Assembly (NCBI GenBank): GCA_018350325.1 | Contig: JAEVLN010000001.1 | Span: forward strand, 3,275,501 to 3,339,500 | DNA from: Globodera rostochiensis | Taxonomy: Eukaryota > Nematoda > Chromadorea > Rhabditida > Heteroderidae | DNA: 64,000 nt | Reading direction: 5' to 3' | Part shown: piece after piece, positions 10,701 to 19,013 of the stretch | How positions within the stretch are numbered: position 1 is the stretch's first letter | How the letters are laid out: each line of letters starts with the position of its first letter | Position numbers and translations under genes: made by a program | The notes under the pieces: generated by a model | Told to the model about the DNA's origin: nothing | Database searches by the model: none | What the model saw: the letters and a program-made list of their open reading frames with translations, nothing else

Positions 10701-12109
10701 ACAAGACTGCCCGACATTATTATACCGACGCGAGATGAAATTGACGTGAGCTGGACAAAGCCGGATGATTTGAAGTATAAGGGGCTGTACAAAGTGAGGG
10801 TCAACCCGCCGAAGGGGCTTAGAATACCGGTGTTGCAGCTGAAGTGTGGTGATAGATTATTGTTTCCGCTGTGTTGGAGGTGCGCATCAAGCTTTAAGAA
10901 GGAGAATACGAGATGTGAATACAAGTGCCCCCATGATGAAGCTCAGAGGAGATATGTTGCCACGTATACAAGTGTTGAATTGGTAAGAAAAAATTTATAA
11001 AATAATTTGGTTAATAAAAAATTTTTAGGCCAAAGCATTGGAAAGCGGATACACAGTGGACAGATTTTATAGGGCGTGGCACTATGGGGAGGATAACGAC
11101 GATTTGTTCAAGGGCTATGTGAGATTGTTTTTGAAATTGAAGGAGGAGGCAAGCGGTTTTCCGAAAGGAGTTGAGACAGAGGAGCAGAAGAAGAAATGGG
11201 CAGAAGAATATAAGGAAAAGTATGGGATTGAGATCGATTTGCAGAGAGTGAAGAAGAATGCGGGCCTGCGGTACATCAGTAAGCTGATGTTGAATAGTTT
11301 ATGGGTAAGAAAAAAAATTAGCAAAATTACAGAATTTACATAAAATTTTTTAGGGGAAATTTTCAATGAGGAATTCGTTGTGCAAGAATAAGGTCATCGA
11401 TCAGGCGGCGGAGTTTTATGGATTGGTGTGCGACCACAAGATTGAGATTCACGACATTGTTGAGTATTCGGATGGGGCGATTCGCGTTGTTTACAAGGAC
11501 AAGGAGGATTTCGTCACGGAACATAGTTCGAGCAACATCATCTTAAGTTTGTGGACGACGAGTATGGCGCGGCTGAAATTGTTGGACTATATGCAGGAGG
11601 CGGAACGGAATGGAGGAGAAATATTGTACACGGATACGGACAGTATTTTTGTTATGCACGACAGGGATGTGGAGCCGATTACAACGGGGAAGTATCTTGG
11701 GCAGATGAGCGAGGAGTATGGCGGCTATGAAATTGAAGAATTTTGTTGTGGTGGGGCGAAACAGTATGGTCTGAAGATGAGAAGCAAACAGACAGGAGAA
11801 CTGGACTACGTGATGAAGATTCGAGGGATAACATTTGATGTGGACAATCACAAGACACTGCATTATGAGGCGTTCAAGGAGATGGTGCTGAGCTATGGAA
11901 AGGAGATGGATCCGGCCTTCTTTGTATACAAGAACGATTTTGGGTAAGTTTTTTTTGAATTATTAAATATCTGTTTAAAAAATTTTATTTTTAGGCCAAC
12001 GCGGGAGTCAAAGGTCGTGACGAGGGAGAAACACAAGATGTACGTGCCGATCTGTCAGAAGGGGATTATCGACGAGGATTTTAATGTTTTGCCATTTGGA
12101 TTTGATTGA
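7779..12109 (+). CDS. pPolB: Protein-primed family B DNA polymerase, eight exons, one frameshift
   Basis: This enzyme replicates the linear element by protein priming. Exons inferred from GT-AG signals and phase: 7779-7846, 7892-8359, 8477-8684, 8733-9293, 9341-10982, 11029-11304, 11354-11943, 11995-12109, about 1,308 codons in total. A Cys/His-rich zinc-binding region lies in exon 4. Exonuclease motifs are 'WDSET' (Exo I, across the exon 4/5 junction), 'HNAGRFDGHF' (Exo II) and 'YCRNDTEIL' (Exo III). Polymerase motifs are 'YDIVSLYPAVN' (A), 'KLMLNSLWGKFSM' (B, rebuilt across an intron) and 'YTDTDSIF' (C), so all catalytic Asp are kept. Exon 5 opens in one frame (9341 to about 9437) and continues in the +1 frame (open from 9438), with a stop soon after if unshifted. 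This is a one-base insertion, two-base deletion, sequencing error or recoding site. It ends in the family-typical 'VLPFGFD'. A polyadenylation signal AATAAA follows at 12123. Start chosen: exon 1 ATG after the TATA box. Confidence 0.93.
9430..9465 (+). other. Frameshift site in polymerase exon 5
   Basis: The frame entered from the exon 4 splice runs through Exo I and a Cys pair, then hits TGA at about 9476. The frame holding the rest of the polymerase opens at 9438. No GT-AG intron of suitable phase fits: the only candidate, 9421-9450, is 30 bases and would not change frame. The switch lies near a G/A-rich run (9443-9457). Confidence 0.75.
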
Positions 12110-12202
12110 TTTTTTTTTGTTGAATAAAGATAAATATAAAAAAAATTAAATGATATTGGGACTAGCAGGGGTGGAACGGCCTAAAGTGAAAGCCCGCACC
12201 TG
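12110..12202. terminator. Convergent 3' ends of polymerase and leftward block
   Basis: This 93-bp gap separates the polymerase stop from the PAZ gene stop. AATAAA at 12123-12128 serves the rightward polymerase transcript. No clear minus-strand AATAAA was seen for the leftward block. Confidence 0.55.
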
Positions 12203-12556
12203 TTAGCCGCAATATTTTTGTAAAAGTTCCAGGGGGAAATAATTTCGATGACCACTATTTTGGTACATCACTATGCAAGGCAATTGCGGGTAGTCTAATT
12301 TGACTCGATGTTTGGAGTACAAATGCTGTTCAACTGTTACTCCAAGGAATCCCCTGTATGCAAATAATCTATTTGCACCACTAAAAGTGATGTTGTCCGG
12401 TGAAATAAATTGGTTATGCCTAAGATGTATTGTGACCAGCGGGTTATTTCTTAAAAAATTGAGGTTTTCAACTCTTCTTCTCTTTAAAATTTGTGCAAGC
12501 TCATGGGGCTCGCACCTATTAAATTCGCATAAAATTTCAATGAGACTGGTGCACAT
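12203..12556 (-). CDS. Stand-alone PAZ-domain protein (Argonaute small-RNA 3'-end binding module)
   Basis: The product is a single PAZ domain and little else. In the longest frame (125 codons from 12580), 'SLIEILCEFNRCEPHEL' matches the PAZ entry helix. 'PLVTIHLRHNQ' matches the strand carrying the conserved His (H52). 'VTVEQHLYSKHRVKLDYPQL' followed by PCIVM and 'NYFPLELLQ' matches the Argonaute block 'TVxQYFxxxxxxxLxYPxLPC...YxPLE'. PAZ grips the 2-nt 3' end of siRNA, miRNA or piRNA. No PIWI, MID or RNase III domain is present. Some aromatic contacts are altered: Tyr-Phe after the conserved Gln is His-Leu, and the Arg/Tyr-rich strand is replaced by 'FISPDNITFSG'. A TATATAAG box at 12595-12588 lies inside the upstream gene. 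Met at 12556, 39 bp beyond it, is therefore preferred over 12580 and gives 117 residues. It is the last gene of the leftward block. A decoy or suppressor of RNA silencing is inference. Confidence 0.85.
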   Translation of the reverse strand: MCTSLIEILCEFNRCEPHELAQILKRRRVENLNFLRNNPLVTIHLRHNQFISPDNITFSGANRLFAYRGFLGVTVEQHLYSKHRVKLDYPQLPCIVMYQNSGHRNYFPLELLQKYCG

Positions 12557-13472
12557 TTTGAGGCGGTCGTATTGTCTCAATCACTTCCTTATATACTCTT
12601 TCATCATCTGATGAATAAAACACGGAGGTGTTTAAAGAATCATTCTTCTTTTTCCCTAGCTTCAATTTTTTAATAATAAAAATACAAATCAAAAACATTA
12701 ACACGTCAAAAGCATATAAAAAATATACCCAAACATTTGAACTAGATAGATTTATCGGTTTGAGCTCTTTAAATATCATAATGTTGAACTTGTCGGAATT
12801 TGAAGGTGAAATTAATTTTGGAAGTATATCGTTAGATCCTAGAGCATGTCGATAAACTTTTCTATTGTTGATCAAATAAATCTGATTGTCGAGTATTAGG
12901 AAATCGGTGTACTCGGAAGGTATTGCACCAATCGGGTCTAAATGTAATTTTTCAAACTCTTTCTGGCTATCGTGAAGCCACCAGTTCTCAAACGAGCTCA
13001 TGTAGATTTCATCGATTTTGTCATCTCTTATTATGAAGAGCCTTTTGCTGATGTGATCAAACCGTAAGTCACCGGTTGGAAAATTTTTCAAAACTTTTTC
13101 ATAATGACCGCGAATAATTGATGTTTCATTTGTGTTAACATTTTTAAAAATAAGGTAAGTGTGTTCGTTAAAGTAAAAACACGCCACAGGTTTCATAACT
13201 CTAAAATCCTGATATAAATCGATCCGGGTCGGTCCAATTCTTTCAATAGAATTTATCTTCTGAATTGAAATAGTCCATCCCAACCTAAGGTCTCTGCTTA
13301 TCATACACAAACTATTTTGGTCGAAGCCAAACAATCTATCAAGTGTTGAGGGTTTTGAAATTGTAATATATTTATTGTCAAAAAAGTTCGGTCTATCCGT
13401 GGAAATTTCTACATTAATTTCTTCACTGACACTTGGAACAAATATTGTAACCAAAATTACTAACGATAACAT
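12537..13472 (-). CDS. Type I membrane protein, possible envelope or attachment protein
   Basis: This 311-residue protein has an N-terminal signal peptide (about 1-16, ending at VPSVSEE), a ~230-residue lumenal/external region, one strong membrane segment (about 247-268, 'VWVYFLYAFDVLMFLICIFI') and a basic ~43-residue tail. The external region contains several short 'FLILDNQIYLI'-like beta-hairpin phrases that recall propeller blades, and N-x-S/T sites at N115 and N241. It is not the large herpes gB-like fusogen reported from Caenorhabditis Mavericks and I recognise no family. It overlaps the protease gene by 13 bp upstream and the PAZ open frame downstream. A TATATAAG box (13527-13520) inside the protease gene lies 55 bp before its start, suggesting its own promoter. 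Role at the cell or particle surface is inferred from topology and context. Confidence 0.85.
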   Translation of the reverse strand: MLSLVILVTIFVPSVSEEINVEISTDRPNFFDNKYITISKPSTLDRLFGFDQNSLCMISRDLRLGWTISIQKINSIERIGPTRIDLYQDFRVMKPVACFYFNEHTYLIFKNVNTNETSIIRGHYEKVLKNFPTGDLRFDHISKRLFIIRDDKIDEIYMSSFENWWLHDSQKEFEKLHLDPIGAIPSEYTDFLILDNQIYLINNRKVYRHALGSNDILPKLISPSNSDKFNIMIFKELKPINLSSSNVWVYFLYAFDVLMFLICIFIIKKLKLGKKKNDSLNTSVFYSSDDERVYKEVIETIRPPQNVHQSH

Positions 13473-13915
13473 AATGATCTAACAAATTTTTTAACTAATA
13501 AATCAGCTATTGAGCGAGTCTTATATAAGTTATCCATGACTTTGCAGTATGGAACTCCTGAACAGCGAACAGCCAAAAAATAAATACAAAAATGACCGCA
13601 TGAATCTGAAAACGGATGTTGTATAATACGCTCATTAAACAAAATTTTGTCAAATTGGTTAAGGTATGCACCCAAATCTTCATTTGGGTGTTCACCCAAC
13701 GAATCAAAATACTCTATTTGAGTATTCGAGCTAACAAAACAGGCCACCCAATGCTCGCCAATTGTGCCAGCCTTGCCTGTATTAGCCACAAAACAATATG
13801 GATATTTTCTCCCTCTATGGACTTTTGGAATATTATTGGAGGCAAAAACGCCAATAAAATTTTTTTCAGTTGCTTTAATGTTTGACAAGATACTGTCTAA
13901 CTGGTTAGAATTCAT
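13460..13915 (-). CDS. Adenain-like cysteine protease (capsid maturation)
   Basis: A 151-residue C5/Ulp1-fold protease that in Polintons and adenoviruses processes virion proteins. The catalytic set is visible in the right order: H55 in 'GEHWVACF', D71 in 'EYFDSLGEHP', Q99 and nucleophile C106 in 'SDSCGHFCIYFL'. The length is typical for the compact Polinton enzyme. Its stop overlaps the membrane-protein start, and its ATG overlaps the stop of the major capsid gene by one base, supporting co-expression with capsid genes. No TATA box was seen upstream. Confidence 0.93.
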   Translation of the reverse strand: MNSNQLDSILSNIKATEKNFIGVFASNNIPKVHRGRKYPYCFVANTGKAGTIGEHWVACFVSSNTQIEYFDSLGEHPNEDLGAYLNQFDKILFNERIIQHPFSDSCGHFCIYFLAVRCSGVPYCKVMDNLYKTRSIADLLVKKFVRSLCYR

Positions 13916-15267
13916 TAGATGCTTCCGTCACTACTAATAACGCGATTTGCATTGATCGATAATATTGAATCAAATTCTCCCAAAACAATCATCTCATAGC
14001 CACCAGCTTTTATAGGTTCAGTAAATTGAACCTTGACACTAGTGGTTCCATTTCGTATGAGCTCAAATCCGGGGGTGTCATCAAGGGTAGAAGTCATTGG
14101 TATTACAAAGAAGCACCAGCCACCCAAGAATTTCGACATATTTATTGACATTGTTCTGTCGCCATCATCCATGCCTAGACCGGTGTACATATCAACAAAA
14201 GCCCTCACATATTTTCCATTTTTGAAATTAAATGAATATGGTGCTCCGGGAAATGTATACCCATTTGCCTCAATAGTAATCGATCGAATATTTGCATGTT
14301 CAAATTTAAAGGGCGAAAGAGCCTTATTACCTGTATATGCATCAGTGGAAACAAACCCAATAATTAACCTCCTAGGGATGACGCTTGTAAAAACATTGTG
14401 CGATAGATCGGAGGTACCTTCGGGCAGGAAAAGACTTCTAATCTCTATTTTTCTCATTGGATATTTTGCCGGGGTAATCTCCAAATGGTTACTGATAGCA
14501 TTATTTAATGATTGAGCAACATCAACGGTCTTCACATAAATTCGAATGTCATTTACTCTAATCCGAAATTCATGAGGATTTGGCAGCATCTCTTTTTCTA
14601 GTTTGTAAGGCGGAGCCAAAATTAAAAATTCATCACTATTACGATATATGCTAAATATTACATCGGAATTATTTAATAGTAAATTGGGCTGACGCCCCAA
14701 ATCGAAATTTAGTTTCACCATAGTTTCACAATTAACGCCGTTTGCAAATCGAGATGCCCTGTTTTTAAATCCTTCATTTTCATAATTATTCTGATCAGTT
14801 TCATCAACATAGTAACAATTTGCTTCATATAGCCCCCTCTTTACAACATCTGAAAATCCTAGTTCGTTCATCATATATGACCGGTATGCATAATATATGC
14901 CAGAATCATATATTTCCACACCGGAAACACTGATTTTTAAAGTTTTTATAAAGCTTTGGCCAAAGTTTTGAATAACTCCGGCATGCTTGTCAGCGTCGCT
15001 AGCGCTTGTAATTGGTATCCAATTATTATTTTGCTTCCGTTCTATTGATGTTGATAGGAATAAAAAGGTTTTATTAAGATCGCAAAACTGGCTGTCCGAA
15101 AATAATCTAAAAATATATGGGCCCGATTGATTTATAGCCGATAGTGGTAGTAATTCCCTAACGCTGGATTTGTTTATCGCAACATTGGTAGGAGGAATAT
15201 CGAATAGTGCCAGGCCTCCTTCGAGACCATCTTCACTTGTTTTGTCAATTTTCTTTAAAGTCGCCAT
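13915..15267 (-). CDS. MCP: Major capsid protein (double jelly roll, F54H12.2-like)
   Basis: The 450-residue product opens with 'GLALFDIPPTNVAINKSSVR' and continues with 'GPYIFRLFSDSQF...DLNKTFLFL'. This is the N-terminal signature of the Polinton major capsid protein, widely annotated in animal genomes as 'uncharacterized protein F54H12.2'. The protein forms the trimeric double-jelly-roll capsomer. No stop or frameshift interrupts it. The C-terminus contains 'GGYEMIVLGEFDSILSINAN', also typical. A TATAAATA box at 15303-15296 lies 36 bp before the ATG. It is followed immediately by the protease gene. Confidence 0.93.
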   Translation of the reverse strand: MATLKKIDKTSEDGLEGGLALFDIPPTNVAINKSSVRELLPLSAINQSGPYIFRLFSDSQFCDLNKTFLFLSTSIERKQNNNWIPITSASDADKHAGVIQNFGQSFIKTLKISVSGVEIYDSGIYYAYRSYMMNELGFSDVVKRGLYEANCYYVDETDQNNYENEGFKNRASRFANGVNCETMVKLNFDLGRQPNLLLNNSDVIFSIYRNSDEFLILAPPYKLEKEMLPNPHEFRIRVNDIRIYVKTVDVAQSLNNAISNHLEITPAKYPMRKIEIRSLFLPEGTSDLSHNVFTSVIPRRLIIGFVSTDAYTGNKALSPFKFEHANIRSITIEANGYTFPGAPYSFNFKNGKYVRAFVDMYTGLGMDDGDRTMSINMSKFLGGWCFFVIPMTSTLDDTPGFELIRNGTTSVKVQFTEPIKAGGYEMIVLGEFDSILSINANRVISSDGSI

Positions 15268-15295
15268 AAGCTTTTAATTATTAACTACGCAATTC

Positions 15296-15303
15296 TATTT
15301 ATA
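15296..15303 (-). promoter_or_regulatory. TATA box (TATAAATA) of the major capsid gene
   Basis: This is the only sizeable gap (42 bp) in the capsid block and holds TATAAATA on the minus strand 36 bp before the capsid ATG. Confidence 0.6.
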
Positions 15304-15309
15304 CCTTTT

Positions 15310-15669
15310 TTAAACGAAAGTTAATTGATCAATAACCTGTTTCCTAGTTCGCTTTCCTTTTCCACACTGCTGGAATTTGTTCGAAAGATTTTCAAGCCCC
15401 TGTTTCGAATGATCCCTAAGGGAATCCTTTAAATCTTTACCTTGGGCCATATCACCTAAAACCCGTTGACCTACAGAAATTCCTTCGTTACCAGCAGCTG
15501 TTGCAATATTTTTAGCTATTGGTGTTAAGAAACGAACAACATTGTCGAGGAATCCGAATCCTCGCTGATATTTGCTTCCAACAAAATATTGTTTTTGGCC
15601 TCTTCCTACTTGAGCTTCCAAAAATGATGACCAATCCACCGACTGGGGATCAAAGAATACATGTGTCAT
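15310..15669 (-). CDS. Small basic virion-type protein (adenovirus pX/pVI-like candidate)
   Basis: A 119-residue protein with an N-terminal segment 'VGRGQKQYFVGSKYQRGFG', a short hydrophobic helix (about 45-60, 'VVRFLTPIAKNIATAAG'), an amphipathic alpha-helical stretch and a basic C-terminus (KGKRTRK). The Gly-rich 'G.GY/F..YQRG.G' entry followed by 'FL.PIAK' and 'L.D..QGKDLK.SL..H' is a pattern I associate with a conserved small Polinton/adintovirus protein compared with adenoviral minor core proteins. It sits one base after the minor capsid stop. It is probably packaged in virions; the exact role is not known. Confidence 0.65.
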   Translation of the reverse strand: MTHVFFDPQSVDWSSFLEAQVGRGQKQYFVGSKYQRGFGFLDNVVRFLTPIAKNIATAAGNEGISVGQRVLGDMAQGKDLKDSLRDHSKQGLENLSNKFQQCGKGKRTRKQVIDQLTFV

Positions 15670-15670
15670 T

Positions 15671-17161
15671 TTAAAATAGAGTTTTCTTAAAATGTAAGGT
15701 GAGAATACACGTTCCCCAATGAAATTTCACTAATTCTCCAAAAGGTGTATAAATTTCTACAGAAATTTCTGTAATTCGTTTTGATTGTAAACGATGAAAA
15801 TATTCAGTGCTATATATAACCTCGTTTATTGACCCCGGATCTCCAACAACATTAATGATTCGCAAAAGTGGTGCCAATCGATTGCCTATTATGGTGTTTT
15901 CCACCAGATTCGGTGCATAAACATATATCTGTCTTACTCCACCTGTCAAATCTGGCATATAAGAAGCCTCATCTCCATGATGCAATACCCGATTTTTAAA
16001 CCCTAATACATATGCTAGATGTTCGGACAACTCAATATGTGATATTGCAGTATCTAGATGGATAATAAATTTTTGATCAACAGTGTCATATTTAAATTCT
16101 ATATGGCTAGGCTGAGATTTATCATTACCAACATCGTTTGAGTTGGATATTTTTGGATGGGGTATCTCCTCTTCAGATAATTTTTCCTCTTTTTGCGTTT
16201 CTTCTGACATTTTCTCCTTAGGATCTTCTTCTTCCTGTGCACCTGCTCTTTGTTCCGATTCTTCTCTCTGTGCTTCGGATGGTTCAATTTCGGCGTGTTG
16301 CGGCGCATCTTTATTCAGATTTTCTGATTGTGGCTGTAAGAAACCTCCAATGGTCTTATTTACTCTTGTTACAAGTCCGGCAAATCCCTCCTCAGTAGTA
16401 TTTTCATGCTCTCTAGCTATTTCGATTTGTTTGGTCTTAACATGTCTTGCAGCAGCTTTTGCTTTGTCTGCAAATTTTTTCGCCCCCTTAAGATCTTGCT
16501 TAGCTACACATTCTAGAGTACTATTCTGAGCACCTTCGACTTCTTTAGAAAGCGTGTTAATTTCTTCAAACATTGATTCAAAGTTGGTACTCTTATGTGC
16601 TAGTTTTTCAAACAACTCCTTCACACCCGGAGCTTCTAGTGAGTTTGAACTCAATTCTTTTGATTCTGCTATTAGCCGCCTTGTTTGCGTTATTATATTG
16701 CTAGCTTTTTGAACATATCCTTGAGTCTCTTTCCAAGCTCGACCGGATGCTCTTTTAGCAGAATCTATTTGCTTATCTATGCTCTCTTCCTTTGATTTTG
16801 CCTCTCTTTTTCTTCTCCCTTGTCGTTTTTCCAAATCATAATAATGAGAAAATGCTTCATTAATTTTCTTTTCCAGCCCTCTTGCCGTTTTAAAGTTCAT
16901 ATCGGGCAGGTATATTTTTAAACCTTCAGTCTTTCCTTTTTCAAAGACGTTAATAAATTCTCTTCCTTCTATTCCGAGAGCTGTAAACGAATAGGGATAA
17001 ATTATCGAAGAAAGGGCAACTGCCCAGCTTGTGTCTAATTCTAGTGTTTCTGGTAGTCTTACAGTAAACTTTGAAGTTTTGTTTCCTGAAAAGGGTGTAT
17101 TTGATGGTAATACAATATAAAAATCATCCATTATTTTACTAGATCTGAATCTTTTACCCAA
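15671..17161 (-). CDS. mCP: Minor capsid (penton) protein with long coiled-coil insertion
   Basis: The N-terminal ~95 residues ('DDFYIVLPSNTPF', 'FTVRLPETLELDTSWAVALS', 'IIYPYSF') are the hallmark of the Polinton minor capsid/penton jelly roll. The C-terminal ~145 residues ('AYVLGFKN', 'IYVYAPNLVENTIIGN', 'LLRIINVVG') continue the same fold. Between them (about 105-335) lies a highly charged helical, partly coiled-coil region. It is rich in Glu/Lys and ends in an acidic stretch with repeated EEE/KEE words. The total of 496 residues is well above the size I expect from two jelly-roll halves alone. The gene overlaps the integrase stop by 31 bp. The protein is expected at capsid vertices, and the insertion could project from the particle. 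Confidence 0.88.
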   Translation of the reverse strand: MGKRFRSSKIMDDFYIVLPSNTPFSGNKTSKFTVRLPETLELDTSWAVALSSIIYPYSFTALGIEGREFINVFEKGKTEGLKIYLPDMNFKTARGLEKKINEAFSHYYDLEKRQGRRKREAKSKEESIDKQIDSAKRASGRAWKETQGYVQKASNIITQTRRLIAESKELSSNSLEAPGVKELFEKLAHKSTNFESMFEEINTLSKEVEGAQNSTLECVAKQDLKGAKKFADKAKAAARHVKTKQIEIAREHENTTEEGFAGLVTRVNKTIGGFLQPQSENLNKDAPQHAEIEPSEAQREESEQRAGAQEEEDPKEKMSEETQKEEKLSEEEIPHPKISNSNDVGNDKSQPSHIEFKYDTVDQKFIIHLDTAISHIELSEHLAYVLGFKNRVLHHGDEASYMPDLTGGVRQIYVYAPNLVENTIIGNRLAPLLRIINVVGDPGSINEVIYSTEYFHRLQSKRITEISVEIYTPFGELVKFHWGTCILTLHFKKTLF

Positions 17162-18207
17162 CTATTGAATTTTTCAGAATATCCTTCCCACCTTACAAAA
17201 TGCTCTTTAATCCCTTTCCTGACGCGCGTTTTTAGGACCTCTGCAATTTTAAAAATATCTTCGTTTGATTTTACAAGTTCCTGATTATAAAAAATACCCT
17301 TGATTAAATTGTCGTCAAAATCTACAATGCGATAGGAGGCTGGACTTGTTGGATTAACAATGGAAATTTTGAACAATTCCTCAGTAAAATTCGGATAATA
17401 TCCTTTTGTAAATGTTCCTTTTTCTTTCGTGATGCGAACGATGTCACCTCTTTTAAATTTCTTCTTAGACACTGGTACCACATTTTCCTTATATAACTTT
17501 TCCCATAGTGCTCTGGCATTTTCAAAACTTACGGAAGTTGGTTTCATCCCCGTTGTTCGATGAACACTATTATTTAGGTTTTTAACAATTTCATCTATAA
17601 CATCCACCCACCTAAGTGTATTATTTTTACTAAAGTATCTATAGAGACGCTCTTTTATTGTTCGATTAGCCCTTTCCACAACGCCTGCGTGGAGGTGTGG
17701 GCTATGCATTACCCGCTTTATTACATCTTTATCCTCAAAATAACTTTTCATTTTATTTGCCTGAAATTCAAGCCCGCTGTCGCTATACAGTTTATTTGGG
17801 AGAATATTTGATTTTTTGAAGACTTTTTCAAAAGCCTCTATCATATCCTCACTTCTTTTTGACTTCACCGGGGCAACAAAAAGCATTCGGCTCAGAACCT
17901 CTATGCAGACTAATAAATATTTATACCCATTGTTATATTGTTTTAATTGGTCAAAAATACAAAGGTCGCATTGCCAATCGGTATGAAACCCACTAGGTAT
18001 TGTTTTTAGTTTTGGAAATCTTTTTCTAATAGGTTTATGGAGAGTGTAAGTTTTTTGTTTTTCGAGAAAATTGCTAAGGTGCTCCATTTTAATTTTTGGA
18101 TTTACCTTCCTTGCTTCGTCTAAAATTTTATTTATTCCCGCAAAACTCGCCGGAGATTTGAGATCGTAATAAACTTTTGATAAAATTTTATCTATAGCCT
18201 TGCCCAT
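17131..18207 (-). CDS. INT: Retroviral-type DDE integrase with C-terminal chromodomain
   Basis: The 358-residue enzyme inserts the linear element and makes 6-bp target duplications. The catalytic triad is complete: D81 ('WQCDLC'), D143 ('YSDSGLEF') and E179 ('GVVERANRTIKERL'), with exactly 35 residues between the last two. A chromodomain occupies about 318-358 ('EVLKTRVRKGIKEHFVRWEG' and 'FNSWV'), a module that can direct integration to marked chromatin. A TATAAAAA word at 18258-18251 lies 51 bp upstream inside the preceding gene. It overlaps the upstream gene by 16 bp. No lesion seen. Confidence 0.95.
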   Translation of the reverse strand: MGKAIDKILSKVYYDLKSPASFAGINKILDEARKVNPKIKMEHLSNFLEKQKTYTLHKPIRKRFPKLKTIPSGFHTDWQCDLCIFDQLKQYNNGYKYLLVCIEVLSRMLFVAPVKSKRSEDMIEAFEKVFKKSNILPNKLYSDSGLEFQANKMKSYFEDKDVIKRVMHSPHLHAGVVERANRTIKERLYRYFSKNNTLRWVDVIDEIVKNLNNSVHRTTGMKPTSVSFENARALWEKLYKENVVPVSKKKFKRGDIVRITKEKGTFTKGYYPNFTEELFKISIVNPTSPASYRIVDFDDNLIKGIFYNQELVKSNEDIFKIAEVLKTRVRKGIKEHFVRWEGYSEKFNSWVKDSDLVK

Positions 18208-19013
18208 ATTGTTGGTTTAAAAAGCTTCTTTTCTCGAATGATGCCCATTGTTTTTATAGGTTTTATCTTGACAACAACTTTTTTACCCTCCCCCCACATG
18301 TCGCTTGACTTGCCAACCATTTCTCGTATTGTCTGGTCTTTTAAGAGTCGATCCTTTAGAAATTTTACTCCCTTTGGCGTTTCTTTTTTCCCACCGACAA
18401 GATACATCAAAACATCCTTATAATTACTCTCGTCAATTGGTAGATTTTTATTAGACTGAACTTTTCCCATTGCTGTTATTTTAAATGTATCCTTGTTTTT
18501 AGAAACATAATTCACAAGTTCGTTCCAAAAATCTGGATGAATTAACGCTGTTGTTTGCAATTTTTCAGGCGTTTTAAAAATTGGAGAAGATAAAGTAGAA
18601 AGCGGCAGTTGGGGTTCGTCCTCACGATTTTGGGGATGCGGCTCAGAAGGTTCCGGCATGCTTTTGAGTCTTGTTCTGGGGATAATGACCTTTCTTGGCT
18701 CTTCAGTCATCTGCGTTTTCGCCTGGCTAACCCCCAAATACGGTGCAATATTTGGTGTTGGAGCCTGATTTTCAATAATCACTTTTTGTGGTCGATTTTC
18801 TGTCATTTCTTTTAGCATCCGCCTTTCCTTATAAAGCCAGTTATGCTTACTCGCTTTAACATCTTCATTTATTGTCGGATCGTCTAAATTCTGCCTGATT
18901 TTTGCATCTAGCATTGATTTTTCATTTTGCAGATAATCTCCGCCCTGGATGGCACTTAACAGTGCATAATATTCCGTTTCGGGAACCATTAACATTTTCT
19001 TTGCAAATTTCAT
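18192..19013 (-). CDS. Conserved Polinton protein of unknown function ('KMLMVPETEYYALL' type)
   Basis: The 273-residue product begins 'FAKKMLMVPETEYYALLSAI' followed by a helical segment 'DAKIRQNLDDPTINEDVKAS' and 'YKERRMLKEM'. I recall this N-terminal pattern (K-M-x-L-V-P-x-x-x-Y, then a short 'L..D..I..D.K...Y...L' helix) from other Polinton and adintovirus gene sets, without a known function. The middle is Pro/Glu-rich and probably disordered. The C-terminal ~100 residues ('DFWNELVNYVSKNKDTF', 'YKDVLMYLVGGKKETPKGVK') look globular. Its ATG overlaps the stop of the upstream gene by four bases (ATGA), which suggests coupled expression. It is probably virion- or assembly-linked by position. 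Confidence 0.75.
   Translation of the reverse strand: MKFAKKMLMVPETEYYALLSAIQGGDYLQNEKSMLDAKIRQNLDDPTINEDVKASKHNWLYKERRMLKEMTENRPQKVIIENQAPTPNIAPYLGVSQAKTQMTEEPRKVIIPRTRLKSMPEPSEPHPQNREDEPQLPLSTLSSPIFKTPEKLQTTALIHPDFWNELVNYVSKNKDTFKITAMGKVQSNKNLPIDESNYKDVLMYLVGGKKETPKGVKFLKDRLLKDQTIREMVGKSSDMWGEGKKVVVKIKPIKTMGIIREKKLFKPTIWARL

Noticed and set aside
12557..12580. Longer PAZ start at 12580
   Set aside because: The TATATAAG box at 12595-12588 would place transcription start near 12565, downstream of this ATG; Met at 12556 fits better, though the longer start is not excluded.
14033..14515. Plus-strand 160-codon open frame
   Set aside because: Shadow of the major capsid gene on the opposite strand; no family match.
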